From assembly GCA_009760855.2 (NCBI GenBank), contig WPIO01000024.1, forward strand, positions 137,001 to 201,000: DNA of 64,000 bases. The letters are read 5' to 3'. Below the pieces are notes generated by a model. The model saw only the letters and a program-made list of their open reading frames with translations. It was not told the origin of the DNA and ran no database searches. Within the stretch, counting starts at the first letter, position 1, and each line of letters opens with the position of its first letter. Position numbers and translations under genes: made by a program. Below are positions 10,451 to 23,629 of the stretch, in pieces. The stretch comes from Cristatella mucedo. Its lineage: Eukaryota > Bryozoa > Phylactolaemata > Cristatellidae.

Positions 10451-11394
10451 TAGGACTATTAACCTAAATGTGTCCGGATAGATTATAAGGACAATGCACT
10501 CGGCGGAGAGCAGGTGGATTATCATGTGATTCTGGCCGCCGATTAAGCTTTTAGGATAACTAACTTGTAAGTCTTCCTAAGTTATGCCCTGACGTGACCA
10601 TAAGTTAAAAGGCTGTCTGGTCGGGTATCGCCGGCGCAGTTATACTAGTGCCGCATGCTTGGCTTTAAAAAAGAGCACTTTCGAGAGGCAGAAGCAAGTT
10701 AATCTTTTAAATGTTAACCAACGGGCTCGTCATCCTTTGCCATTGCCACGATAAAGCTCGGTGAACTTTGGTATTCAAAGGTCTGTGAGGTCAGGGTCCA
10801 CTTCGCTCCATCATACGGCAATCCCACTAACAGCATCAGCAGAGAGCCAAGATTGAATTGCTGCGTGCATGCCATGCATGCGGTATTCCCACGTAGCAGC
10901 CACTGCTGACACCAGCAGCCATTGATTGACCCGTGATTGACTTCCTCTTGACTTATTAGCAACCAGTTTTTATACTGCACCGAGACCGATTGCTGATGCT
11001 GCTTTTAGCAGGGCTTGCAATTTTTGTGTGTCGTTACTCACAGCAACTGTAGTTGGTAGAAAGCAAAGACGTGCCTAAAAAGAGGCATACGCACAAATCG
11101 TGATCCTATGAGCTACGATCTCTCACTGCAAGGTGGAACGCACCAGTCGACTGTTGAGACTCGCTCAGTTTCCCCTGCACCCAAGTGAGCTTGTCTTTTC
11201 TTTTGGGTCCAGTGTGCTTTGCTTGCTCGCCTGTGCAGGACCTAGTCATGTTACTAACCAGGCGTCCGACTAACTGTGGGGTCCTGAGTGTCTGCTTGTG
11301 TGCTTTGGTAGTTTTGTGTGTGCTTTGCTTTAGCAGGCTGGCATACGCTCGATAATTGTCGCTTCTGCATGCTAGTCTTAGCATAAGTGTCGCT
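10451..11394. other. intergenic, nothing recognised
   Basis: Two minus-strand open frames (10,714-10,980, 88 codons; 11,106-11,384, 92 codons) have no recognisable motif, and I cannot support either as a gene. Confidence 0.35.
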
Positions 11395-11655
11395 GTTGCT
11401 GCATTACATCAATTCTAGCCGACCTGCACTGGCTCTAAGTCAGGCAGAATATCGACTTCAAGGTTTCGTCATTGACATTTGTCATTGTCATTTGACATTG
11501 ACATTGACATTTAAGTCTCTTCATTCTCTGGCTCCAGCCTATCTATCAGAACTGCTACCCACCAGGCTGAGCATTGTGCCACCCACCTTTCCGAATCAAA
11601 TTATCTAGTTACATCTCGTATGAACCTCAAATCCCTCGGAGACCTCGTTTTTTTT
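11395..11655 (+). pseudogene. L2 LINE fragment, ORF2 C-terminal region
   Basis: Translates in pieces to ADLHWL-, IDFK- and SLHSLAPAYLSELLP-like blocks found at 22,580-22,710 in the best copy. A short expansion of a TGACATT/TGTCATT word at 11,472-11,512 lies inside the block. It ends inside the ORF2 tail without the usual 3' terminus. Confidence 0.75.
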
Positions 11656-12559
11656 TTTACAACAAAACGGCTGTCTTCTGTTGCTTTGGGGGCTGGAAGT
11701 ACAAGAAATGATCGAGCCACTCATTCGACTTGTGGCTGCTTTGGATTAGGTATGCCTAGCAGCCACAAGTCGCGAACGATCAAGCAGGCACCCAGGCACC
11801 CCGGGCTGCCCTTCGCGGTAGCAGCGTTAACTCATAGAGCAAGCTTCCTTGGCATTTCAGAAAGCAGCTCGCGTCTGCCCTGATCCTCTAAAGGCCATGT
11901 CGTGCAGTCATCGTTAGCCGTCGAATGGGCACAGCTGCAGGCAGTCCGAACGATGGTGCACAAGTGACCAGAATCTCTATCATCTCCCTGGCTGGCCGGA
12001 CGGAACTGCAGCATCCAAATCTAGGCATGTGTACGCGTTGATCTCCTGAAAGGAATGCAATTGAAAGTTTTTGGTTGCTTTCTATGAGGTGCAGTTAGAA
12101 TAGCAGTGGCAGCAGCAGTGGCAAATTATCAAGGGCATTCCTCTGAGAGCTCTTCGAGACCAGTTTTTTGTTCGTCCCAAATGCTCGGCAGCAGAAAAAA
12201 CCGTTTCCATGCTGCATATGGTGCAGCTGCTCATCTCTGGTACAGAACAGCTGGCTATCGTGAGCTGATGCACCGGCCGTCCATTTTAATCCACTTAGCG
12301 CCGCCGTGGCGATGGTTCTGCCGATTGGCAGCGCTCACTCGAGCCGTCAGGATGTGCCGACACTCTGAGGCAAGCTCTGCCTGCGTGACTGCCCAGCGGT
12401 CATAGTCTCCTTGCAGCACTTAAACCGATCGAGTTCCCTTCCCTGTGACCATGTGCACATCGAGCAGAAGCAAGCAAGAGGTGACCGAGCACTAAGTTGT
12501 CGAATTAACAACCTCGTTAGCCACTTACTATTTTTAATGCCTTCCATACACGGGTAGGG
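11656..12559. other. intergenic, nothing recognised
   Basis: A stem-loop at about 11,732-11,775 pairs GACTTGTGGCTGCT with its complement across a short spacer. No gene or repeat family was recognised. Confidence 0.35.
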
Positions 12560-12563
12560 CAGC

Positions 12564-12642
<79 letters not shown>

Positions 12643-12645
12643 TAC
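12560..12645. repeat. (CAG)n then (CAACAG)n microsatellite
   Basis: CAG units change into CAACAG hexamer units. There is no surrounding coding evidence. Confidence 0.95.
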
Positions 12646-12714
12646 ATCAGCAAGCAGTAGCACCAAGCCGAAGGAGCAAGTAGCAAGTAGCAGCAATAAG
12701 CATCAGAAGCTACG

Positions 12715-12782
12715 GTGAATGGTCTTCAACAGAGCACCAATGGTCTTCAGCAGAGAACCAATGGTCTTCAGCAGAGCACTGC
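12715..12782. repeat. short tandem repeat, about three units of 23 bp
   Basis: The unit AATGGTCTTCAGCAGAG-A-CC is repeated about three times with few changes. Confidence 0.85.
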
Positions 12783-13092
12783 CAAGCTGGGCCCAGCTGG
12801 TGTGAAAGACAGGGCAGACTCAAGGCTGCACTGACCGAGACAGGCGCCATACAGAGCAAGATTGATTCCACAAGCACCGGAAATGAGTGAACGAGAGCAA
12901 AGAATGGCTGCTTAGGCAATAACACGCTTCCTTGATCAGGTGTCGACTGTTGGGGGGGGGGCAGCTTGGTGGTGGCAGGCAGCGCCAGCAGCTGCTTTGG
13001 CTGCAACGCGTCTATGGATTGCTGCTGGGAGTTCGAGCTACTCTTATCGATTAGCAACCCAAGCCAGGGTAGTGGCTGGCCTGCTCATTAGC

Positions 13093-13591
<499 letters not shown>

Positions 13592-13934
13592 CTTTCACCA
13601 GAGTACCAAGCAGCGACTAGGCAGCTAGCTAGCTATCGAAGACATCACAATTCGACGTGCTGTCCCTTTGTGCCCCCCTTTAAATTTACCCCATGCATGT
13701 CGTTGCACTCGATGCAACTCGGTTCTGTCAGACTCTCTGCTGCTCCTTTCTCTCGGGCTTTCCTCAGCTGCCAAGATTATTGCTCTTTGGCACAAAAGTG
13801 TTTTCTATGAAAACTTCTGCAGGTGAGGGGCTGCCGTTGGTGCTCAGAAAGGACTTAGAAAAGGCAAATAGCAAATCGCCCGAGAAGCCGTAAGCCGACC
13901 GTCTACTTATAATCTCGTTTACCGCAGGCATTAA

Positions 13935-15255
13935 ATTAGCTAGGTCTACTAAGTAGCAAGCTTGTGAAAGCCTGTACGAGATCAGGATTGACTGTCCATC
14001 GTCAGGCATACAAAAACTCCTGTGGATCCTACTCGTCGATCCTAGCCAAGGCCAAGTCTAGCTTCTACAAAAATATCGTTGGATCACAGATGCACAATCC
14101 AAAAATGCTGATATCTACCATCAACCATCCCCTTGACCGGTCCCAGGCTAGCTCCTTTTCTAGTGATCCCAGCTGGTCGCTTCTCTAGCTCCTTTGTCAG
14201 CAAGATAGGCATGACCAGAGAGTCCATCTGTAAGGTTACATCCACCCTGGACTCATGTACCTCAATTACATCAACACAAGATTCCTGTCCCTCGATTCTG
14301 TGCACTATCTCGATGTCTACATTCAAGGAAGCCACGAGTGCCCTTATCCTAAAATTCTTCTCGCAGTAAAAGAAGACTACTAATCCTCTAGACCCTTTTC
14401 CCACTGTCCTACTTCTGCGATGCTTATATCTGCTGCTGCCGTGCACGAATAACATGTCCTTAGCCTCAGTTCATGTCCTTGCACCTTTCAAAAAGGCTGT
14501 TGTTAGGCCACTAATTAAAAAAGCACCGCTAGACCAAGAGGACTTGAGCAGCTTCCGTCCAATCTCCATTCTCCCGTTCCAATCAAAGACACTGGAACAA
14601 GTTGAGGCAGACCAACCGAACGTTTATATTGAGACCTAGCCATTAAGTTTCAGTCTGGGTTCAGAGCCAATCACTACACAGAGTCAGCATTGGATAGCCT
14701 GTATAATGACCTTGTCAGGAACTCAGGCTTCAGTAAAATCTCTCTGCTTGTTCTACTTGATCTTTCTCCAGCATTCGATACTATTGATCACCAAGTCCTT
14801 CTTGAGCGCCTCACATCTCACCTGGGCATAACTGGCGCTGCATTGCAATGGTTCAGGTGCTATCTCAGTCGAATACTCCAGAGTATTGATATCAATAGAC
14901 AAAGATCATCCGAAGAACCACTTCAGCAGGGGAAAGGGTACCTCAACGCTCTGTGCTCGGTCTGCTTCATTTCACAGTTTATACTCTCCCTCCTTCCAAT
15001 ATGATCGCCAAGCACAATCTAAGCTTTCACTTCTATGCTGATGACGCTCAGTTGTACCTTTCCTTTGACTCCTCCTGCCCTCGAGCACATCAAATTCTCT
15101 CCAAACCCTTGTACTGCATGTACCGATGACATCCGCACATGGATGGCAGCAATCTTTCTTAATTGAATAACGACAAAACCAACGTATTAGTTTTGGGCAA
15201 ATTAAGTATGATTCAAAATTTGAAAAACCCAGCAGTCAAAATCGGCTACGCCAGC
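13935..15255 (+). pseudogene. L2 LINE fragment, ORF2 linker and reverse-transcriptase region
   Basis: Broken reading of L2 ORF2. A linker block with SSFYKNIVGSQMHNPKM appears at about 14,050-14,110. The RT start AVVRPLIKKAPLDQEDLSSF appears at about 14,500-14,560. [20 protein letters not shown] covers the first RT catalytic aspartate region at about 14,747-14,803. A YADDAQLY-like active-site box follows at about 15,030-15,060. Frameshifts and stops lie between the pieces. It stops abruptly near GYASI at 15,255, with no 3' tail, and is followed by the N-terminal part of another copy. Confidence 0.88.
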
Positions 15256-15259
15256 ATAT

Positions 15260-16108
15260 GTTAGTTATTGTCACGCTTACCTATTATTGCTTCGTTATCG
15301 TAGTTCAAACGCATTCCTAGATGCCATTGCTGTTGCTAAGATTCATGAATTATGCATTAACAAAAGAAAAGCGACCCGGATCCGCTGGGGTGCCGGGACG
15401 GCCACCTGAGATACCGCTCATTTGGCATGAACTGCGAGCTGAGTACCAGCTCACTTGGCATTCCTAGCATGGTCTCGAACCGCTCAGCACGTTGTTCTCT
15501 CTCAAGTGTCGGTGGTAATCTCTCTAACTTGATAGTCATCAGGCCTGTTATAGCTCCAGCAGACAATTGAACGTTCGTCTTTGGAGTCCCCACTCAATGT
15601 GCAATACACCCCAAGTAATAAGCCACCTTATTTCTGAAAAAAGTCTCGATCTGCTCGCCTTGACTGAAACTTGGCTAATGTCGAGAAACTACCAAACAAA
15701 TAAAAACGCTACCCGGGCTGGTTTCTCCTTCTTTCATACCCCTAGATCAATAAAAACTGGAGGTGGAGTTGCTGTTATCGCTCATTTGGAATTTGACTTC
15801 AAGCCACTTGCAGTACTCTCAAAGCAGTCTTTCGAATCGATAGTCTTGATTTCAACCGACAGCAAGCTACCGATGGTAGCAGTAGTCTATCGCCTACCAG
15901 GTACCAAGTCCTCCTTTATCTTAGAAGCCTCTGGTCTCTTTTTGATTCTGTGTGCGAAAAATCAATATTTACTCATCATTGGCCGTTTCAACATTCATTT
16001 GAAAACTTATCTGACACCTTCAACACTGAATTCCGTGCATTGACTGACTGATTGTCTCTTGTGGCTCACGTTAATGGCCCTGTTCACACCAATAGTCACA
16101 CACTCAAT
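15260..16108 (+). pseudogene. L2 LINE fragment, ORF2 N-terminus and endonuclease domain
   Basis: From 15,567 the frame gives an apurinic-type endonuclease domain with LLALTETWL near 15,650, a GGGVAVIAHLEF block, VAVVYRLPGTKSSF at about 15,870-15,912 and a degraded IIGRFNIH (intact copies have VMGDFNVH). The D-to-R change would kill the endonuclease. The sequence is cut at 16,108, just after the THTLDQI-equivalent region, where an inverted RT segment begins. Confidence 0.85.
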
Positions 16109-17792
16109 TTGAGAAAATTTGCTGCCATCCATGTGCAGATGTCATCGATACATGTAGCAAGGGAGTTGAGAGAATTCGAGGTGCTCGAAGGCTGGGAGGG
16201 ATCAAAGCAAAGGTACAACTGAGTGTCATCCGCATAGAAGTGAAAGCCTAGATTGTGCTTGGCGATCACATCATCAAGAGGGAGAGTATAAACCGTGAAA
16301 AGAACCGGACCTAGCACGGAGCCCTGAGGTAACCCATATTTCAGAGGGGCCTAGGAGGATCTTTGTCCATTAACGTCAAAACTCCGGAGTCTCCCACTGA
16401 GGTAGGGCCTTAATCGTTGCAATGCAGTGCCCGTGATGCCCAGGCGAGATGAAAGGTGCTCAAGAAAGACTTAGTGATTGATAGTATCTAAAGCAAAACA
16501 AGCAGAGATACTCTACATAGGTCTGCATTCCTAAATAGGTCGTTGTACACCCTAAGCAATGCTGATTCTGTGGAGTGATTAGCTCTAAAGCCGGACTGGA
16601 ACTTACTAGCAAGGTTTGAAGTTTCAATATATGAGTTCAGTTGGTCCGCCACGACTCGTAACAATATATTTGATAGGAATGGTAGAAGGGAGACTAGGCG
16701 ATAGTTGCTCGAGTTCTCTTGGTCTAGTGTCGCTATCTTGAGAAGTGCCCTGACTACAGCTTTTGTGAAAGGTGCTGGGACATGACCTGAGGCTAATTAC
16801 ATATTAATGATATTGGTTATGCATGGCAGCAGCAGAGAAATGCAACGTATTGGCAGGACAGTGCGAATAGGGTCCAAAGGACTTGTTGTCTTCTTTAGTT
16901 ATGGGCAAGCAAAATGCGATTCAGAAATTGAAAATGCTACTGCTTAAAATCGGCTCTGCCAGCATATCTCCTGTTGAATGTGGACGAAATGTAAGTGTCA
17001 TGTTCCAAAGTGACCTTTCATTTGACGACCACATCAGCTCCACAATCAAGTCTGCCTACTTTCAGCTACATAACATTGCTAAAATTCAGGCTTGCTTAGA
17101 TCGGGATGCCACATCTAAGCTGGTCCATGCATTTGTGACATCCCGTCTTGACTCCTTTAACTCACTGCTTGGTGACCTACCGGCACGTGCAATCAATCAG
17201 AGGCATACAACTTGTACACAACTCAGTTGCAGTTAGGCTTGTCTGTCTTGAGGGTTGCAGTTTCCACACCTCACCACTTCTCGCCGACCTTCACTGGCTC
17301 CTAATAAAGCAACGTATTAACTTAAAGGTTTTTTCACTTACTTTTATGTGACTTAAATGACATCATTGTCCATTGTTCCAGCTTCCCTATAACTGACTGA
17401 CTCCACACGAATGGCGATGAATGGCACATTGTGCTGTTCTGATTCCAATCCTTTAGCCGTACGAACCTCAAAACCGTTGAAGATCATGCCTTTAGTATGT
17501 ATGCTCAAAAGCCCGGAATTCACTACCAAAGTGCATCACAGCCAACGTCCCCTGGCTTGTCCGCATTAAAACGGAAACTAAAAAAATAAGCTTAAAGCGT
17601 TCCTATTTATCGCAGCGTTTTTTCGGTCTTTGTGATTCGTCCTTCGTGTGCACGTGCCTGCTTAAACTGTGCTTGCTGCTTGCGAATCTTACCACCAATC
17701 GTTTGGTAATTCTTTCTGTACAGCATCTGTGTGGAGCCTAGAGAGAAAGTTCCAGTTCTCTGAGGGTGCAAATGTATTATTATTATTATCTG
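16109..17792 (+). pseudogene. L2 LINE insertion with 5' inversion
   Basis: The segment 16,109-16,893 is RT sequence in reverse orientation, including YADDTQLY, LGPVLFTVYTLPL and FYADD read on the minus strand. At 16,894 the orientation flips to plus and resumes at the LVMGKQ-equivalent point. It continues through the ORF2 C-terminus (AFVTSRLDS, ADLHWL) to the 3' tail GAGAAAGTTCCAGTTCTCTG with an ATT run ending at 17,792. The end of the inverted piece that lies nearest the 3' part in the LINE is placed farthest from it here. That is the arrangement expected from twin priming. Confidence 0.82.
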
Positions 17793-17863
17793 GCACAAAG
17801 CCGACGCTATAGAAGGAGTTTCGTTCAGATTGGCAACAGTGCTCATCACCTTGGCTATAATAA

Positions 17864-18010
17864 AACATTATAACAATAATGATACACTTGATAAAGCGCC
17901 CTCAGAGAACTCAATCTCTTTCTACGCACTTTACATTTGCTGCAATGGGGCGGTTGAATGGTGAGTGGTATCATGCTTGATAAACAGCATGAATAACATG
18001 GCTAGGGGAT
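17864..18010 (-). repeat. L2 LINE 3' end fragment
   Basis: The tail ACACTTGATAAAGCGCCCTC with AACTCAATCTCTTTCTACGC, followed by reversed L2 3' untranslated sequence, lies 70 bases from the end of the plus-strand copy, tail facing tail. Confidence 0.78.
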
Positions 18011-18923
18011 CAGCAGGCTAGGCTAGGTGCTAGGGGCTAGGCAGGCTAGGGGATGCCAGCAGCCCGATCAACAAGCCACTCGGGACGACAGCTCGGCGGA
18101 AGGGAAAGCCAGAGGGGAAACAAAGCAGCAACTGACAGCGAAATGCAAGCCTCGGGGACTTGGGGATATCACTCTTGACTAATGACTGACCACAAGACAA
18201 TGTCCCAGTTCCGGCTCGAGGGACTCGACGTCGGACTGCTTATCGTCCTTCACTGACCTGCCTGCGTGGGCGCTGCCAGAGTAGAGATCGTGAAGGGTGA
18301 AACTTCCTCCCGATTTGGGGCGCACATGTCTCATAATTAGCTGACCACCAGTTATAGTCTCATTAATAATCCGTGCGATAATCTTGCACATTGAGGTCAT
18401 GTCCCTACCTACTTCGACTGTACTAGCTGCTGCTTCTTTGCTTTCAGGCTGCCGACGTGTACTCCGAAAACCTCGAACGCACGCTTCCACTGTAAGTTGC
18501 TCACATCTCCATGCCGTACTCTAGCGCAGGTCAGCGGTATCCTCCAAGCCAGTTAACTTTCCGTGCCACTTCCATGTCCCCCCCCCCGAGGCACGGTTAG
18601 CTCAACGAGAGGCGTAGTTTCTAGGGGCGATGACCAGATGACCAGAACGATATCCAGAATCAGGAGCAGTACCTTCGCTGGGGGGGGGGAGGGGCGGGTG
18701 GGTCCCTGTGGCAACTCTCCCACAGCCTGCCACTGTCCATCAGCATTGAGCCCGAGCTTCTACAGGCCACATGCCGGGCAAATCCAGCCATCTCGTCCTA
18801 CATGATACATAAGGGAGGTCATCGTCTCCGGCCTTGTCCCTCAAGTGGAATTGTCTCTCCTTCGGAAACATTCGTCCACGTGTCTAGCTCTCCCTCCTCG
18901 TGCTCTCTTCATTTCATATCCAA
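18011..18923. other. intergenic, nothing recognised
   Basis: Contains a GGCTAGG-rich short stretch (18,001-18,058) and poly-C/poly-G runs (about 18,578 and 18,681). The minus frame at 18,179-18,490 has no recognisable motif. Confidence 0.35.
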
Positions 18924-20060
18924 ATTCAATCTACAGTGTTTGCCCACATCCTCCTCTAAAATAACCTGTGAATCGCGAAACCTCAAGACCCTTGACATCG
19001 ATGCTGTCCGTGCGAGAATATCTGCTTCGACTCTGCTGCTCAGTCCTCCCTCCGATCTGTCATCATTGGTAGATAGCTACAACAAGACACTAGCTGACAC
19101 GCTCGACGAGTTTGCACCTCTGACAAAGCGCACTGTGCGCCCCCGCCCAGACGGCCTATGGTTTACCACAGACATTAAACTAGCCAGGTCTACTAAACGA
19201 AAGCTTGAAAAAGCATACAAAAGATCCGGACTAATTGTCCATCGACAGGCATATGAAGACTACTGTAGGTCGTACCAATCGATCCTAGCAAAGGCTAAGT
19301 CTAGCTTCTATAGAAACATTGTTGAATCACAGATGCACAATCCAAAAATGCTGATGTCGACAATAAACCATCTCCTCAACCGTTCCCAGATTAGCTCCTT
19401 ACCTGATGATCCTTGTGATGATCTAGTCGATCGCTTCTCTCGATTCTTTGTGCAGAAGATAGACAAGATCAGGGAATCCACCCCTGCGACGACAACCTCC
19501 CCACTAGAATGCTATTCCTCGGTTCCTGGCTGCACCTCAATGTCTACATTTAAGCAGGTCACTAGTGATCTAGTCCTAAAGTTCGTATCGCAATCAAAGA
19601 AGACAACAAGTCCTCTGGACCCTATTCCCACTGTCCTGCTCCTACGTTGCATTGATCTGCTGCTGCCATGCATAACTAACATCATTAATATGTCATTAGC
19701 CTCAGGTCATGTCCCAGCACCTTTCAAAAACGCTGTAGTCAGGCCTCTCCTCAAGAAAGCAACACTAGACCAAGAGAACTTGAGCAACTACCGCCCAGTC
19801 TCCCTTCTACCATTTCTATCAAAGACACTGGAACGGGTCGTGGCAGACCAGTTGAACTCATATATCGAAACCTCACACCTTGCTAGTAAGTTCCAGTCCG
19901 GCTTTAGAGCTAATCACTCCACAGAGTCAGCATTGCTTAGGGTATACAACGACCTACTTAGGAATGCAGACATGGATAGAGTGTCTCTGCTTGTTTTGCT
20001 CGATCTTTCGGCAGCTTTTGACACCATCGATCACAAAGTTCTTCTAGAGCGCCTCTCATC
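18924..20060 (+). pseudogene. L2 LINE copy 1, ORF2 linker to RT, truncated at both ends
   Basis: An uninterrupted frame from the end of the endonuclease (SKFNLQCLPTSSSKIT) through the linker (TKRTVRPRPDGLWFTTDIKL) into the RT domain. It has RPVSLLPFLSKTLERVVADQ and reaches LLDLSAAFDTIDHKVLLERL before breaking off at 20,060. Copy 2 starts at the next base. Over the shared 1.1 kb, copies 1 and 2 differ at only a few percent of bases by eye. The open frame extends upstream to 18,802, but that part is not LINE sequence. Confidence 0.9.
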
Positions 20061-23000
20061 ATCAGGCCTGTTGTAACCCAATCGGCCAGACTTAACGCTT
20101 GCCTTTGGAATCCTCGCTCAATGTGCAATAAACCTCTAGTAATAAACGACCTTATTTCTGAAAATGGTATCGACCTGCTCGCCCTAACTGAAACTTGGCT
20201 GAAATCGATAAACTGCCCGACAATTAAAGACGCTACTCCATCTGGTTTCACGTTCTTTCACACCCCTAGATCAATCAAAACTGGAGGTGGAGTTGCTATG
20301 ATCGTGCGCTCGAAATTCAACTTCAAGCCATTTGCGGTACCCTCGAAGCAGTCTTTTGAATCAATTGTCCTGGTCTCACCCGAAAACAAGCTGCCGATAG
20401 TGGCAGTAGTCTATCGCCCACCAGGTACCAAATCCTCCTTTATCTCAGATTTCTCCGATCTCATTTCGATTCTGTGTGCAAGAAATCGATCCTTCCTCGT
20501 TATGGGTGATTTCAACGTTCACTTTGATAACTTATCTGATGCTTTCAGCACCGAATTTCGTACATTGACAGACTCATTATCTCTTGTGACTCATGTGCAT
20601 GGCCCTACCCACATCAAGGGTCACACACTCGACCAAATTTTCTCATATAACTGCACTTTGTCATCACCAGTTATCACCAAATCCTGCTTATCTGACCACA
20701 TGCAGATCTCATTCAATCTACAGTGTGTGCCCACATCCTCCTCTAAAATAACCTGTGAATCGCGAAACCTCAAGACCCTTGACATCGATGCTGTCCGTGC
20801 GAGCATATCTGCTTCACCTTTGCTGCTCAGTCCTCCCTCCGATCTGTCATCACTGGTAGATTGCTACAACACGACACTAGCTGACACGCTCGACGAGTTT
20901 GCACCTTTGACAAAGCGCACTGTGCGCCCCCCGCCCAGACGGCCTATGGTTTACCACAGACATTAAACTAGCCAAGTCTACTAAACGAAAGCTTGAAAAG
21001 GCATACAAAAGATCCGGACTAACTGTCCATCGACAGGCATATGAAGACTACTGTAGGTCGTACCAATCGATCCTAGCAAAGGCTAAGTCTAGCTTCTATA
21101 GAAACATTGTTGAATCACAGATGCACAATCCAAAAATGCTGATGTCGACAATAAACCATCTCCTCAACCGTTCCCAGGTTAGCTCCTTACCTGATGATCC
21201 TTGTGATGATCTAGCCGATCGCTTCTCTCGATTCTTTGTGCAGAAGATAGACAAAATCAGGGAATCCATCCCTGCGATGACAACCTTCCCACTAGAATGC
21301 TGTTCCTCGGTTCCTGGCTGCGCCTCAATGTCTGCATTTAAACAGGTCACTAGTGATGTAGTCCTAAAGCTCGTATCTCAATCAAAGAAGACAACAAGTC
21401 CTCTGGACCCTATTCCCACTGTCCTGCTCTTACGTTGCATTGATCTGCTGCTGCCATGCATAACCAACATCATTAATATGTCATTAGCCTCAGGTCAGGT
21501 CCCAGCACTTTCAAAAAAGCTGTAGTCAGGCCACTTCTCAAGAAAGCTACACTAGACCAAGAGAACTTAAGCAACTACCGCCCAGTCTCCCTTCTACCAT
21601 TTCTATCAAAGACACTGGAACGGGTCGTGGCAGACCAGCTGAACTCGTATATCGAAACCTCACACCTTGCTAGTAAGTTCCAGTCTGGCTTTAGAGCTAA
21701 TCACTCCACAGAGTCAGCATTGCTTCGGGTATACAACGACCTACTTAGGAATGCAGACATGGGTAGAGTGTCTCTTCTTGTTTTGCTCGATCTTTCGGCA
21801 GCTTTTGATACCATCGATCACAAAGTACTTCTAGAGCGCCTCTCATCTCGCCTGGGCATCACTGGCACTGCTCTGCAGTGGTTCAGGTCCTATCTCAGTG
21901 GGAGACTCCAGAGTGTTGACGTGAATGGACAAAGATCATCTGAAGTACCTCTAAAATATGGAGTACCTCAGGGCTCTGTGCTAGGTCCGGTCCTTTTCAC
22001 CGTTTATACTCTCCCTCTCGCTGATGTGATTGCCAAGCACAATCTAGGCTTTCACTTCTATGCGGATGACACTCAGTTGTACCTTTGCTTTGATCCCTCC
22101 CAGCCTTCGAGCATCTCAAATTCTCTCAACTCACTTGCTGCATGCATTGATGACATCCGATCATGGATGGCAGCAAATTTTCTAAAACTAAACGATGATA
22201 AAACTAACTTACTAGTTATGGGCAAACCTAGTGTTATTCAGAAATTGGAAAGGCTGACTTTCAAAATTGGCTATGCCAGCATATCTCCAGTTGCATCAGC
22301 TCGAAATCTAGGTGTCATATTCCAAAGCAACCTCTCGTTAGACGACCACATCAGCTCCACAGTCAAATCAGCCTATTTTCAGCTTCATAACATTGCTAAA
22401 ATTCGGGCTTGTTTAGATAAGGATACCACGTCCAAGTTGGTCCATGCATTCGTGACATCTCGTCTCGACTTCTGCAACTCACTGCTTACTGGCCTACCAG
22501 CATGTGCGATCAGGCGATTGCAGCTGGTGCAAAACTCTGCAGCTAGGCTTGTCTGTCGTGAGCGTCGCAGTTGCCACATCACTCCACTTCTCGCCGACCT
22601 GCACTGGCTACCAGTCAAGCAACGGATTGACTTCAAGGTTTTGTCGCTCACTTTTAGGTCCCTTCATTCTATGGCTCCAGCCTATCTCTCCGACATACTC
22701 CCCCATCAGGCCAAGCATGGTACCACCCGCTTTTTGGAATCCAACAGTCTAGAAATACCTCGTACAAACCTCAAATCCTTTGGAGACCGTGCATTTAGTT
22801 CGTACGCTCCCACAGCCTGGAACTCCCTCCCCACTTGCGTCAGAACATCCCCTGACCTGACCACATTTAAAAGGAACTTGAAACACACCTATTTAGGACA
22901 GCATTTAGTGGGTCCCTGTGATTCGTCCTTCACGTGCTTATTTGTGCTGACACTGTGCATGCTGCCACTAACCACATTTGCATGCTGACCCTGTGCATGT

Positions 23001-23158
23001 CACCCCTAACCATGTTATTCGTTTTGTTTGTTTTTCAAGCATGATTTTACTTACCATTTAATTGCATTTCACTTTGCAGCAAATGTAAAGTACCTAGAAA
23101 GAGATTACGTTCTCTGAGGGTGCTTTATCAAGTACATTATTATTATTATTATTATTAT
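20061..23158 (+). pseudogene. L2-clade LINE copy 2, near-complete ORF2 with two frameshifts
   Basis: This is the best-preserved LINE in the window. The endonuclease domain (about 20,090-20,720) has LLALTETWL, VYRPPGTKSSF, MGDFNVH and SDHMQISFN, all intact. The RT domain includes FDTIDH (about 21,804-21,821), GVPQGSVLGPVLF and YADD (22,059-22,070), all intact. The C-terminal region (SRLDFCNSLL, ADLHWLPVKQ, FGDRAFSSYAPTAWNSLP) ends at a stop at 22,986-22,988. A short 3' untranslated region and the tail (23,091-23,158, ending in ATT repeats) follow. Motif style and tail fit the CR1/L2 group, L2 clade. Two single-base changes break it: C5 to C6 at 20,927-20,932, and a one-base loss near 21,508 that restores the original frame. 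No ORF1 is present, and the 5' end is truncated. Confidence 0.92.
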
Positions 23159-23259
23159 ATCGTGCTTCCGTTGTCAGCCTCTACAGAGCGGCTAAAACTA
23201 ACCCGTCGTCGAAAAATGAAGTGAATCGCGTAAGCCTTTGCGTTAGAGCAAACAGAGTG

Positions 23260-23402
<143 letters not shown>

Positions 23403-23629
23403 TATTACAGCAAACAGACGATTGATTTGAGTCGTTATAGGCCACCATTTCCATCTGGAAAGCCCAGCCTGCCCTTTCGGTGAGGCCGAGGGGCAGTAGG
23501 GGCGTCGATGTCGATGGAGTGCACTTGTACTGCTACTGCTACAGCTGCTTCAGCTGCAGCTACGAAAACTGCTAAGAGTGACTGTCGTGCCGTTTCAAAA
23601 GGGCCCAGATTTGGAGCTCCAAAGCAAGG

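Noticed and set aside
15530..15560. A shared natural 5' end of L2 at TCATCAGGCCTGTT (15,537 and 20,061)
   Set aside because: At 15,537 the LINE frame appears to continue upstream, so the shared boundary only reflects 5' truncation of the copy at 20,061.
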